A DNA stretch of 64,000 nucleotides from Clostridiaceae bacterium (GTDB taxonomy: Bacteria; Bacillota_I; Bacilli_A; Erysipelotrichales; Coprobacillaceae). The DNA is taken from contig CABJAS010000002.1 in assembly GCA_902363625.1 (NCBI GenBank), positions 1-64,000 on the forward strand, given 5' to 3'. The translations under genes and the position numbers were made by a program. The notes beneath the pieces are model-generated. The model did no database searches, was not told where the DNA came from, and saw only the letters and a program-made list of their open reading frames with translations. The first letter of the stretch is position 1; each line of letters starts with the position of its first letter. Shown here piece after piece: positions 16,014 through 25,556 of this stretch.

Positions 16014-17234
16014 ATGGAATACATAATTATTGGATTATTGATCTTCATTGCATTGCTGCTGTTGTGGCTGATTTACCAGCAGACACAACAGAAAGCTAAC
16101 CAGCAGCTTATTAAAAAAGAAATGATTGGTGAGTTATCGAATACAATTAAATGGTCAACTAAACTACAAAAAGAAATTGGGTTAACGCAAAACAATAGTA
16201 TCGCTCAAATGAATCAATCATTGATGATTTCTTTAAGCCAATTAGAAAAACGCCTGCAAACCTTAGAAATGACTAATGAACAAAAATTTGATGGACTTCG
16301 TCTGACTATGGAAAAAAGGCTAAGCTATATTCAAGAAGACAGTAACAAAAAATTAGAGGAGATTCGTCACACGGTGGATGAAAAACTACAGACCACATTG
16401 GAGGAAAAGATGACGCAGTCCTTTCAGTTAGTCAATGAACGACTGGAAGCTGTCTATAAAGGCTTGGGGGAAATGCAGACACTGGCTAATGGTGTCGGTG
16501 ATTTAAAGAAAGTATTGTCTAACGTTAAAACACGCGGTATTTTAGGAGAAATCCAATTAGGCATGATTTTAGAAGAAATTTTATCTCCGGAGCAATATGA
16601 AACGAATATTGCGACAGTTCCAAACAGTAAGAATGTGGTTGAATATGCTATTAAGCTGCCGGGGGATGAACGCAGTGTCTACTTACCCATCGATTCTAAG
16701 TTTCCTGCCGATGCTTATCAGGCACTGCAGGAAGCCTATGAAACAGGTGATGCCGGCATCGTTCAAAACAATGCGGATATTTTGATTCAACGAATAAAAA
16801 GTTTTGCTAAAGATATTAAAACAAAATATATCGAACCGCCCTATACTACTGATTTTGCTATTATGTTCCTACCTTTTGAAGGATTATATGCCGAGGCCGT
16901 CAATCGTGGTCTTGTGGAGATACTGCAAAGAGATTATCATGTCAATTTGGCGGGTCCAAGTACAATGGCAGCATTATTAAACAGCTTGCAGATGGGCTTT
17001 AGAACCATTGCTCTTCAAAAAAGAAGCAGTGAAGTCTGGGAAGTGTTAGGCGCTGTCAGAACTGAGTTTGATAAGTTTGCCGACATTCTCGCTTTAACCC
17101 AGCAAAGAATCGATCAGGCAAACCGTGAATTAGATAAATTAGTGGGTGTGCGTACCCGTGCGATACAGCGGAAACTGCGAAACGTTGAAAAACTCGATAC
17201 TGCCTTGGCACAGGATATCATTGAAACTGAATAA
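16014..17234 (+). CDS. rmuC: RmuC-family DNA recombination protein
   Basis: 406 residues. One N-terminal membrane helix (3-22), a long coiled coil (25-165) and the C-terminal nuclease-like RmuC domain with DSKFPADAYQAL and the FLPFEGLYAEAV block. RmuC limits rearrangements at repeats. The length is typical. It follows the HTH gene at 13 bp with AAAGGGG. Confidence 0.93.
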   Translation: MEYIIIGLLIFIALLLLWLIYQQTQQKANQQLIKKEMIGELSNTIKWSTKLQKEIGLTQNNSIAQMNQSLMISLSQLEKRLQTLEMTNEQKFDGLRLTMEKRLSYIQEDSNKKLEEIRHTVDEKLQTTLEEKMTQSFQLVNERLEAVYKGLGEMQTLANGVGDLKKVLSNVKTRGILGEIQLGMILEEILSPEQYETNIATVPNSKNVVEYAIKLPGDERSVYLPIDSKFPADAYQALQEAYETGDAGIVQNNADILIQRIKSFAKDIKTKYIEPPYTTDFAIMFLPFEGLYAEAVNRGLVEILQRDYHVNLAGPSTMAALLNSLQMGFRTIALQKRSSEVWEVLGAVRTEFDKFADILALTQQRIDQANRELDKLVGVRTRAIQRKLRNVEKLDTALAQDIIETE

Positions 17235-17266
17235 AAAAGGATGAGCTAATGTTGCTCATCTTTTTT
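17234..17266. terminator. bidirectional terminator between rmuC and the P-type ATPase
   Basis: GATGAGC-N7-GCTCATC with an A tract before and T tract after. The genes are convergent. Confidence 0.88.
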
Positions 17267-19613
17267 ATAACCATTTTTCTAAACCATGCTTCTCCCATAA
17301 CTGAATGATCCATTCCAAAAGCTTCGTTGACCATTCAAAGAACAGTGGGGAGAAAGTAATTGCAGAGACCAGCAGCAAAAGGACATTGAAGTCTACAGCG
17401 ACAAGCTCCAAGATGCCTTGTCCGATTAAGATAGAAATCAAATAAACAAGACGCATAGAATAGATCACAACTTTTCGATAAGTCGACAGCGGTGAATAGA
17501 CTCTTTCTAATGCCAGCATGTAATTCCAGCCGGTAATCAATACACTGGCGGTGGTTAGCATCGAACTGCTTGATCCCATGGCACTGCCCAATGAAGTGAT
17601 TAAAGTAATACAGATAACGATCGTTAAAGCTGTCGGTACGGCATTTTTAAAAACTTGCTTGAAGAAATGACCATCAACTCGATTAAAATTTGATTCCTGA
17701 GTCATTAAGAAGGTTGGAATTCCTACTGCACAGCTGCTGATGATTGATAATTGAATCGGTGCGAACGGATAACCCTGTCCTAACAGGATCGTTTGTAAAG
17801 ATAAAATCACCGAGAAAACTGTTTTAATTAAAAACATAGAAGCAGCATAGCTGATATTATTAATTACCCGACGCCCTTCATTGACAATATTTGGCATGAC
17901 TGCAAAGTTACAGTCCATCAATACAAGATTGGCGGCATGCTTAGCAGCATCACTTCCTGAAGCCATTGCAACGGATACATCGGATTCTTTAAAAGCTAAT
18001 ACATCATTGACACCATCTCCGGTCATTGCAACAGTATGACCTAATTTTTTAATTGCCATAATCATTTGCTTTTTCTGCTTTGGTGTTACTCGACCAAACA
18101 CACTGTAATGCTGCACAGCCTGCTCAATCGCTTCCTCGTCTTGAAGACTGGCAGCATCTATATATTTTTCAGCATTCTTTAATCCTGCTCTTTTCGCAAT
18201 GGCAGATACAGTCACCGGATCATCACCGGAAATAACCTTAACCTCTACCCCCTGCTTTACAAAATAATCCAGTGTTTCTTTTGCCTCTTTTCGAATAACA
18301 TCAGACATCTGCACAATCGCAATAGGTTCCAATCCTTCGGGGATCTCTGTATCTTGATTGATATTAGGGGAGTAGCCAACTACGATTAAACGGTAGCCTT
18401 CCTTTGCTAACTGATGACACCTTTCTTGAAGATGCTCATAACCATGTGGGAATAAAAATTTATTTGCCCCCATCAAATAGGTACCTTTTCCTTTAAAAGC
18501 GGCACCACTATACTTGCGATCGGAAGAAAACGGAATAAAATGATCCAATTCAAAATCATCAGCTTCTTTAAACTGTTCACGCAAAGCCATTGCGGTGACA
18601 TTTTCATCCTGAACTGCATGCATCAGATTTCCCATAATCAAATCTATATCAACATCTTTTAATTTTTCGACTTTCTCAACGGCAATTCGTCCTTCGGTGA
18701 TCGTTCCTGTCTTATCTAAGCATAAAACATCAACACGTGCCAATGTTTCCATACACGAAAGTTCCTGTACCAGAACCTTCTTCTTTGCTAAACGCATCAC
18801 TCCGATTGTCATCGCCACACTCGTCAGTAAGACTAATCCTTCTGGAATCATTCCTAATAACGCAGCCACTGTCTGTAAGATGGAACTGCGGAATGTTAAA
18901 TGGGTTAATAGGTATTGCTTGGCAAATAATCCCACACCAATAGGAATAATAATGATACTTATTAATTTTAAGATACGATCTAAGTTGCGATTTAACTCTG
19001 AGCGATGCTTTTTAAATTTTTTGGCTTCGGCAGTAATCTTTTCCATGTAGTTATCTTTTCCTACATGCACCACTTCACAATAAGCCTGTCCGGAAGTAAC
19101 GAAACTTCCTGAAAATAAAGAAGCGCCGGTTCCTTTAAACTGCGGATCGGATTCTCCTGTCAATAAAGATTCATTTACTTCGATGCGTCCTTCAATAATA
19201 ATGGCATCCGTAGGAATCTGTAATCCCTGTTTTAAAAACAAGATATCGCCAAGAACGATCTGATCAACCGGGATACTGATCTTACTCCCATTTCGGATAA
19301 CTTCAATCTGGCTGACCGTTAAAATAGTCAGCTTATCCAGCGTACGCTTTGATCGGATTTCCTGAACAATTCCCACTAAGGTATTGATCACAATAATCAT
19401 AATAAACAGCATGTTTTTGAATGAACCAACAAGAATGACCAAACCTAATAAAATGATATTAATGATATTAAAAAAAGTAATCGTATTATCTAAAAAGATT
19501 TGTTTATATGTTTTCGTGATCGTATTGCTTAAAAAATTGACCTGTCCGTTTTCGATTCTCTGCTGGATCTCTTCATCATTTAATCCGTGTTTTACTTTAT
19601 TATGATCTGTCAT
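17265..19613 (-). CDS. CtpE-like cation-transporting P-type ATPase
   Basis: 782 residues. P-type ATPase motifs: actuator LTGESDPQF, M4 motif MIPEGLVLLTSVAM, phosphorylation site DKTGTITEG, and hinge MTGDGVNDVLAFKESD. No N-terminal metal-binding domain and no Cys-Pro-Cys, so it is not a heavy-metal P1B pump. PEGLVLLTS in M4 is a mark of CtpE-type ATPases, implicated in Ca2+ handling in mycobacteria; substrate here is inferred. GAGGTG precedes the start. Confidence 0.85.
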   Translation of the reverse strand: MTDHNKVKHGLNDEEIQQRIENGQVNFLSNTITKTYKQIFLDNTITFFNIINIILLGLVILVGSFKNMLFIMIIVINTLVGIVQEIRSKRTLDKLTILTVSQIEVIRNGSKISIPVDQIVLGDILFLKQGLQIPTDAIIIEGRIEVNESLLTGESDPQFKGTGASLFSGSFVTSGQAYCEVVHVGKDNYMEKITAEAKKFKKHRSELNRNLDRILKLISIIIIPIGVGLFAKQYLLTHLTFRSSILQTVAALLGMIPEGLVLLTSVAMTIGVMRLAKKKVLVQELSCMETLARVDVLCLDKTGTITEGRIAVEKVEKLKDVDIDLIMGNLMHAVQDENVTAMALREQFKEADDFELDHFIPFSSDRKYSGAAFKGKGTYLMGANKFLFPHGYEHLQERCHQLAKEGYRLIVVGYSPNINQDTEIPEGLEPIAIVQMSDVIRKEAKETLDYFVKQGVEVKVISGDDPVTVSAIAKRAGLKNAEKYIDAASLQDEEAIEQAVQHYSVFGRVTPKQKKQMIMAIKKLGHTVAMTGDGVNDVLAFKESDVSVAMASGSDAAKHAANLVLMDCNFAVMPNIVNEGRRVINNISYAASMFLIKTVFSVILSLQTILLGQGYPFAPIQLSIISSCAVGIPTFLMTQESNFNRVDGHFFKQVFKNAVPTALTIVICITLITSLGSAMGSSSSMLTTASVLITGWNYMLALERVYSPLSTYRKVVIYSMRLVYLISILIGQGILELVAVDFNVLLLLVSAITFSPLFFEWSTKLLEWIIQLWEKHGLEKWL

Positions 19614-19732
19614 TTTTTCACCTCAAATTCGTTATTATGACATTATACAGCAATTTCTCCCATTGCCTTTATGATACAATAAATTCCCATTTTAAGCAAC
19701 TAAATGCCCTTACCCTTAGTCTTAACCTTTTC

Positions 19733-19764
19733 AAAGAAAAATAGACCGCTGAACGGTCTATTTT
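19733..19764 (-). terminator. terminator of the MBL/membrane-protein operon
   Basis: AAAATAGACCG/CGGTCTATTTT stem with a T-rich tract on the minus strand. Confidence 0.85.
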
Positions 19765-21338
19765 AACTGTATTATTTCAGTGACATCTTCTTCCAGCAGA
19801 TAACCGATAGTTAAAGTATCCCCAGTTTGAAGGAATGGAATATTTTTCTCATCCACACTGATTTTAATACGATACTTATTGCCATCTGTATCTTTAATAT
19901 AATAGTAGCTGTCTCCATTAATCATAGAATCCGTAATCGATCCGATCGTGATATCTTTAAACTTAACGCTTTCTTGATCAATAATCGCTTCTTTATCTCC
20001 AATATAGTTTTGTGCAGCAGCTTCAATTCCCTCGGACGCATCAGTCACTACTACCTTTTGATAATCCGTTACGTCTACAAAAGCATACATCTTTACAAGA
20101 CCGGCATTATCTTTCAATGAAATCAGATAAGTCGGTTTATCGTTTAAATTGATCAGCAATGGGAAACTTGCCGTATAGTTCATTTGCTGAACCTGTCCTT
20201 TGGCACTTTCCATCGCCGACATCTCCTGAGCTCCCGGCACCGGATAGAAAATAGTTTCCTTCGTTCTCATATTAGAAAGAATAAAGCCGATATTGGCAGC
20301 ATCTTCAGTTGCTGAAGTGATTCCGGTATAAAGATAAATATCATCATCTTTTGCGATATAGTTATATCCATCGGTAGTCTTTACCACATTCTTTTGTCCG
20401 ATAATAGAATTGATAAATCCATTGCGGTAACGTCCCCAGTCATCACTTTGTTCAATCAGTAATGAAGCAGGATAAATATGATCAACCCATGTTGGCACAT
20501 CGGCCACATTATAATATTGTGACTCTCCTGTAACCGGATCTAAAATAACTGCCCCTTTAACGTCTTCCAACAGCTCTACACCCTTGTATTTTAGAACCGG
20601 AACGATCCAAAATGGTTTCCCGGTTTCGTCCACTTCAAATGATTCCTCACCAAAGATAAAGGTTGGATATTGGAAACGCAGCTGACGGTAAAGATTTTCA
20701 TTAAACATTGCAGACGGCAGGATCTTCATCCCTTTTTCCAATTTAACTAAGTTTGATGAACCATCTACAGAATCTACGGTAATGTATCCCATTACCCCAT
20801 CATTGCGATTAGAAAAATATTTAAAGAATCCGTTATATTCCAACGGTGTTACACGTACGACACGATTTTTATAATTGATTTGCGTATATAAATCTGAAAC
20901 ATAGAACTGAGATACTAATTCCGGCATCTGCCCCATCACACGATCCCCTAGCTTGCTGGAAGAATCTTTATCTAATAAAGGCAGAGAATTAAAATCTACT
21001 GCACTAATATCCGCAGTAAAGTTCCCATCTTCACGCACTGCAATTCGCTTTGAATACATCGATGCATTAATCAGCGGTGAATAAAAAATATTTAAAACAA
21101 CAATAGCCAATACAATAACCACTAGAATCATTGGCTTTTTACCAGTAAACTTCATTTGCTGCAACTGACGTGGATCAAAACTGGTCGCAAAATAAATGAT
21201 CGTATAAAAGGCGATCAGCATCGCTGCATACACATAAAACAACATCGATTGTAAATTTAACGGCGGTAACATAAAGTAATAAAGAATAGCTCCCGCTATA
21301 ACCGTTAATACAATATTAATCAGAGTTTTCTTTTTCAT
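19758..21338 (-). CDS. large conserved membrane protein, unknown function
   Basis: 526 residues. Three N-terminal membrane helices (about 7-24, 33-52, 70-87) are followed by a large, probably extracytoplasmic beta-rich domain containing PTFIFGEESFEVDETG, GAVILDPVTGESQYY and a Tyr-rich NYIAKDDDIYLYTGITS block. The same architecture is widespread in Firmicutes, sometimes under the misleading label Tat pathway signal protein. No enzyme motif recognised. It follows the MBL hydrolase on the same strand with a 58-bp gap and no terminator, so the two may be co-transcribed. Confidence 0.75.
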   Translation of the reverse strand: MKKKTLINIVLTVIAGAILYYFMLPPLNLQSMLFYVYAAMLIAFYTIIYFATSFDPRQLQQMKFTGKKPMILVVIVLAIVVLNIFYSPLINASMYSKRIAVREDGNFTADISAVDFNSLPLLDKDSSSKLGDRVMGQMPELVSQFYVSDLYTQINYKNRVVRVTPLEYNGFFKYFSNRNDGVMGYITVDSVDGSSNLVKLEKGMKILPSAMFNENLYRQLRFQYPTFIFGEESFEVDETGKPFWIVPVLKYKGVELLEDVKGAVILDPVTGESQYYNVADVPTWVDHIYPASLLIEQSDDWGRYRNGFINSIIGQKNVVKTTDGYNYIAKDDDIYLYTGITSATEDAANIGFILSNMRTKETIFYPVPGAQEMSAMESAKGQVQQMNYTASFPLLINLNDKPTYLISLKDNAGLVKMYAFVDVTDYQKVVVTDASEGIEAAAQNYIGDKEAIIDQESVKFKDITIGSITDSMINGDSYYYIKDTDGNKYRIKISVDEKNIPFLQTGDTLTIGYLLEEDVTEIIQLK

Positions 21339-21396
21339 AATGCCTCCTTGACAATACCATTAATATACACTAAATATGTGACAATTTCCACCGATA

Positions 21397-22101
21397 TTAC
21401 ATTAAATTTTTCAGATGGATTGCTTGGACATGAGGATCTTCAAAATACAGATTTTCCCCACTTTCAACCTGATCCAAATAGCGTATCATCAATTGAATAT
21501 CCGCTTTTGTCAGATTTAACGTATGCCCGCCAAAAAAACGATTGATAGGCAGCTGTAAATATCGCTTTAAAGTATCCCTATAGACAGATAGATTCTGTCT
21601 ATCTAACTGTATGATCGGTTTTTCTAAATTATCTCCGGCAAACAGCCAATGATGCTTATGGTCATAAATACTGATCCCATCTTCGCTGTGTCCGGGCGTA
21701 TAAATCAATTCTATTTCCGCTTCTTTAAAAAAGAAGTGATCTTCAACGAATCGAGAGGGATATACAATTTCTTTCTTCCCCTTCAAAAATTGCTTGTTTT
21801 TCAGATAATCTTCTTCTCCGTGCCGAAGAATTGCTTCTTTGCATAAGGGATGTGCATAAATCTCCTCTGCCTTAAAAGCAGCATTGCCCCAAATATGATC
21901 AAAATGATAATGCGTATTCATAACACAATAGTCATAATCAGGATACATCTGTTTAATTTCTTCCATATAATCACTGCCGCAAAATGTATCAATGATAAAA
22001 AGCGTATTGTCTCTGATAATCAAATAGACATAAGTTAAATAAGGGGTTAGTTCATCGTATTCTAAAGCATAGACATCACTCGCCAGTTGAATTTTATTCA
22101 T
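21397..22101 (-). CDS. metallo-beta-lactamase-fold hydrolase
   Basis: 234 residues with the metal motif NTHYHFDHIWG, the downstream His in TPGHSEDGIS, Asp in LFAGDNLEKP, and His in FFGGHTLNL. The full ligand set fits a two-metal hydrolase of the glyoxalase II-like group. No signal peptide, so cytoplasmic. The substrate is unknown. AAAGGAG precedes the start. It is divergent from the ferritin-like gene. Confidence 0.85.
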   Translation of the reverse strand: MNKIQLASDVYALEYDELTPYLTYVYLIIRDNTLFIIDTFCGSDYMEEIKQMYPDYDYCVMNTHYHFDHIWGNAAFKAEEIYAHPLCKEAILRHGEEDYLKNKQFLKGKKEIVYPSRFVEDHFFFKEAEIELIYTPGHSEDGISIYDHKHHWLFAGDNLEKPIIQLDRQNLSVYRDTLKRYLQLPINRFFGGHTLNLTKADIQLMIRYLDQVESGENLYFEDPHVQAIHLKNLM

Positions 22102-22188
22102 AGTATTCTCCTTTCCCCTATTTTAACAAATTAGGATAAAGATGTCATATTTTCTTTATTGGGCATATATTTAATATGAGGTGAAAAA

Positions 22189-22581
22189 ATGAATAACGAT
22201 CTGTCCTTTATAAAAGAAGCGATCATTGATGAATACAAAGCCATTCAAACCTATCATACTCTAGTCAATGCTTCTAATATTCCTGAATTAAGACAATTAT
22301 TTACCCAATTGGAAAGTGATGAACAGCGTCATGTTAATTTATTAGAATCCATGTATTATGAAATAACCGGTGAAAGCTATCATCCGACTATTCCCCCGAT
22401 GGACCCTAATAAACATGCGGAGGAATTGATCGACAACAGCATTCAGTTTGAAATTGATGCTGTGGCCAGTTATAATAAAGCTGCCAACACGACCAAAAAC
22501 AAACGTTTCCGAAGAACTTATCGTCAAATCGGCGGTGATGAAAACGTTCATGCCTTGCGTTTGCTTAACTTGCAAAAATAG
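22189..22581 (+). CDS. ferritin-like di-iron protein
   Basis: 130 residues forming a four-helix bundle with carboxylate/His pairs typical of rubrerythrin-like proteins: IDEYKAIQTYH, ESDEQRHVNLLE, QFEIDAVASYNK and GGDENVHALRL. It lacks the rubredoxin tail. Likely role in iron or peroxide handling. GAGGTG precedes the start. Confidence 0.8.
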   Translation: MNNDLSFIKEAIIDEYKAIQTYHTLVNASNIPELRQLFTQLESDEQRHVNLLESMYYEITGESYHPTIPPMDPNKHAEELIDNSIQFEIDAVASYNKAANTTKNKRFRRTYRQIGGDENVHALRLLNLQK

Positions 22582-22582
22582 G

Positions 22583-22611
22583 AACTTAAACCTAAACAGG
22601 TTTAAGTTTTT
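22583..22611 (+). terminator. terminator of the ferritin-like gene
   Basis: AACTTAAACCT/AGGTTTAAGTT stem with a following T run. Confidence 0.88.
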
Positions 22612-22683
22612 TTGTTTTTTGCCTCAATTCTTTGGCAAAAATAAAACATTTGAGAAGCTTCTTTTTATATTAAAATAAGTGTA

Positions 22684-22742
22684 GAAACGACCGTTTCAAA
22701 TTCTGATATTTTGAAGTAAATTAACTGAAAAAATGCTATAAT
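22684..22742 (+). promoter_or_regulatory. inverted repeat and -10 element before the chbG-4/PTS operon
   Basis: GAAACG-AC-CGTTTC (22684-22697) is a perfect inverted repeat, 39 bp upstream of a TATAAT (22737-22742). No good -35 box stands at the normal distance. This suggests an activator-dependent promoter, for which the PRD protein encoded in the operon is the natural candidate. Confidence 0.5.
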
Positions 22743-22776
22743 TTGTTGCAAGGTCGTTCATCAAGGAGGAAAAAAT

Positions 22777-23559
22777 ATGGTAAGAATTATTTTGAATGCT
22801 GATGATATCGGCTACAGTGAAGCAGTTACTTTAGGGATCATTAAAAGCTATCGCGATGGGGTCATACGTTCTACAACGATGATGACCAATATGCCGGCTA
22901 CCCCTTTAGCTGCTAAGTTATTAAAGGAAAATCCCGGTCTTTATTGCGGACAGCATTCCAACATTGTGATTGGAACACCCGTCAGTGATCCTAAGGAGAT
23001 TCCTTCATTAGTGGATGAATATGGACATTTCAATGTAAAACAGCGATTGAAACAAGGCTTAAAACTGAATGCTGAAGACATCAAAAAAGAAGTACGGGCA
23101 CAAGCCGAGCGTTTTAAAGAGCTTATGGGACATTATCCTACCCATATTGAAGGTCATGCTGTCTTTGATCCGGGGTTAGCCGTGGCGATCAGAGAAGTGG
23201 CAACCGAACTTCATGTTCACTACACCGATAATATTCATTATATCGAAAACGGAGAAATGGTTCAGCTGCGTGATACTCATGATTCCGGCTGGGAAGTGCC
23301 CGTGATGCCTAAAGTGGGTTATTATCAAGATAGAGTGTCTTTAGACTACTGGCTAGATGACCAAGCCGATTTATTAAGCGAAGATCTTGTGGAAATTCAC
23401 TCTCATCCGGGCTACATCGATCAGGAATTACTGGATTGGTCCTCTTATAATATTACCCGTGCAAAAGAGGTACAGATCGCCTGTGATCCTGCCTTAAAAA
23501 AATGGGCAGAGGATAACGATGTTCATTTTATAAGCTTTAACGATATTAAGAAAAAATAA
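22777..23559 (+). CDS. ChbG/YdjC carbohydrate deacetylase, copy 4
   Basis: 260 residues. Asp-Asp (LNADDIGY) and C-terminal HSHPGYIDQ are kept, the first His is in CGQHSNIVIG, and the DHFDSHHG block of the tandem copies reads THIEGHAVF. It is thus a separate subfamily from copies 1-3. It heads an operon with a PRD activator and PTS permeases, the same partnership as chbG in the E. coli chitobiose operon, so deacetylation of a PTS-imported sugar is likely. Confidence 0.88.
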   Translation: MVRIILNADDIGYSEAVTLGIIKSYRDGVIRSTTMMTNMPATPLAAKLLKENPGLYCGQHSNIVIGTPVSDPKEIPSLVDEYGHFNVKQRLKQGLKLNAEDIKKEVRAQAERFKELMGHYPTHIEGHAVFDPGLAVAIREVATELHVHYTDNIHYIENGEMVQLRDTHDSGWEVPVMPKVGYYQDRVSLDYWLDDQADLLSEDLVEIHSHPGYIDQELLDWSSYNITRAKEVQIACDPALKKWAEDNDVHFISFNDIKKK

Positions 23560-23576
23560 AGAAGTGGGGATGCAAA

Positions 23577-25553
23577 ATGGATAGACGTTTTATTCAACTA
23601 TTTAAAATATTAGCTAAAAAATCAGATTACATTAAATCTGAAGACTTGTGTGTACAGCTTGAAATAAGACCTCGTACTTTACGTGAAGATATTCGTAAAT
23701 ATAAGGATACGATTGAGAAAAAAGCCGGAGCAAAGATTGAATCCAAACCCAATGCCGGCTACTATCTGCATGTCTTAAATGAAGATTTATACAATCAATT
23801 TGTTAAATCGCTGCTGCAGGAAGAATCTTCTAATCAATATTTGATCCCGGTTCATCAAGAAGAACGAATCAATTATATTATTCGTTACTTTTTAGCGCAC
23901 AATGAATACGTTAAAATTGCGGATTTAGCAGATGAAATCTATGTCAGCCGCAGTACATTAAATGCTGATATTAAAGAAGTGAAAGAACGTTTATCTTATT
24001 TTCATTTAGAACTTGCAGGGAAAGCGGGTTATGGTTTGAAAATAAAAGGAAAAGAAAAAGATATCCGTTCATGCATTGCTCAGTATTTCTATCACTTTGA
24101 TGATTATGATCAGCATTATATTCAAGGAATTGATGTAAGCAGTGAATATATTGATCAGGATGCCTTTGAATTTATAAAAAAAGTCCTCTATCAGGCAATT
24201 TTAAAACATGAGTTTAAACTGACTGATTTTGGCTTTCAAAACTTATCTATTCATATTTTGATTGCGATTAACCGCATCATGGGAAAAACTTATGTTGATG
24301 AGTTTTTTCACCAGACACAGCAATTTCAAGATCGTCCGGAAATGATGATTGCCAATGAAATTGCCTTAGAATTAAATAATTATTTTGGCATTACGATTCC
24401 TTCAAGTGAAATCCACTATATTGCGATTCATTTAATGGGAAAACAAGCGTTAAAAATGAATAATGCCAATATTGTTATGGAACAAACAACTATGGATTTA
24501 ATTGATGCCATTTTAGAAGAAACAAAACAAGTATTCAATATTGATCTGACCTCAGATTTAGAACTTTATTCAATGATCGCCGTTCATATTCAGCCTATGC
24601 TGAATCGTTTGCATTATGGACTTAAAATAACGAATCCATTGACAGAACAAATCAAAAAAGATAACCCTATTGCGTTTGAGATTGCGATCCTTGCCGGAAA
24701 AGTCATCTCTAAACAGATTAATGCTTCAGTTGATGAGAGTGAGTTAGGCTATTTAGCTCTTCATTTTGCCTTAGCTTTGGAAAGACTGAATAAACCTGAG
24801 CAAAAGAATATTATCATTGTGTGTGCCAGCGGTGCCGGCAGTTCCCAAATTTTATTATATAAAGTCAAATCTAAGTTCAAAGACTATCTAAATAAAGTTT
24901 TAGTTACACAAGCCTATGAATTGTCCCACATCGATCAAAGTCAATATGATTTTATCCTTTCGACAATTCCGCTACCGTTTAAAACAGAGATACCGGTTAT
25001 TCAGGTTCAGTATTTCCTAGGGAATGATGATATTGAAAACCTTGAAAATATCTTGATTAAAAACAATGAAGATTATGATTTTATCCGCCGCTGTTTCAGA
25101 CCGGAGTATTTCTTTACTCATGTTGATGTGAAAGATAAATATGAAGCGATTACCTTTCTATGTGAAAAGATCAAGGAACAGCGTTCCCTTCCATCAAATT
25201 TCTATCAGTTAGTGATGGAAAGAGAAGCGGTCTCCCCAACCGAATTTGGAAATAAGATTGCTCTGCCGCATCCTATTAAAACTGTAATGGATGAAACGTT
25301 TGTCGCTGTCGCTATCTTAGATAAACCGATTCGCTGGGAAAAACAAATGGTTAAATTTATATTTTTACTCTGCATTAAATCTAATTCAGACGAAGCTCTG
25401 ACTATCTTTAATGAAGTATTATCAAGCTTAGTCTTAAATCGCGAACGTATGGCAGAACTGGAAAGACATCCTGATTTTTCAACTTTACAACATTATATCG
25501 AATCTTTAAGCAAAGAAAAGGAAGAACTGCTGACTGACAGCATTTTCCAATAA
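23577..25553 (+). CDS. PRD-containing transcriptional activator (LicR/ManR type)
   Basis: 658 residues. Two N-terminal HTH domains (about 1-60 and 95-140), PRD1 (about 185-290, with H226, H280 and H285), PRD2 (about 300-405, H337 and H396), a BglG-type EIIB-like domain with C416 in VCASGAGSSQ, and a PTS EIIA type-2 domain with H565 in IALPHPIK. This layout is that of DNA-binding PTS-controlled activators, not RNA antiterminators. It lies 17 bp behind chbG-4. It should be switched on when its own PTS substrate drains phosphate. Confidence 0.9.
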   Translation: MDRRFIQLFKILAKKSDYIKSEDLCVQLEIRPRTLREDIRKYKDTIEKKAGAKIESKPNAGYYLHVLNEDLYNQFVKSLLQEESSNQYLIPVHQEERINYIIRYFLAHNEYVKIADLADEIYVSRSTLNADIKEVKERLSYFHLELAGKAGYGLKIKGKEKDIRSCIAQYFYHFDDYDQHYIQGIDVSSEYIDQDAFEFIKKVLYQAILKHEFKLTDFGFQNLSIHILIAINRIMGKTYVDEFFHQTQQFQDRPEMMIANEIALELNNYFGITIPSSEIHYIAIHLMGKQALKMNNANIVMEQTTMDLIDAILEETKQVFNIDLTSDLELYSMIAVHIQPMLNRLHYGLKITNPLTEQIKKDNPIAFEIAILAGKVISKQINASVDESELGYLALHFALALERLNKPEQKNIIIVCASGAGSSQILLYKVKSKFKDYLNKVLVTQAYELSHIDQSQYDFILSTIPLPFKTEIPVIQVQYFLGNDDIENLENILIKNNEDYDFIRRCFRPEYFFTHVDVKDKYEAITFLCEKIKEQRSLPSNFYQLVMEREAVSPTEFGNKIALPHPIKTVMDETFVAVAILDKPIRWEKQMVKFIFLLCIKSNSDEALTIFNEVLSSLVLNRERMAELERHPDFSTLQHYIESLSKEKEELLTDSIFQ

Positions 25554-25556
25554 CTT

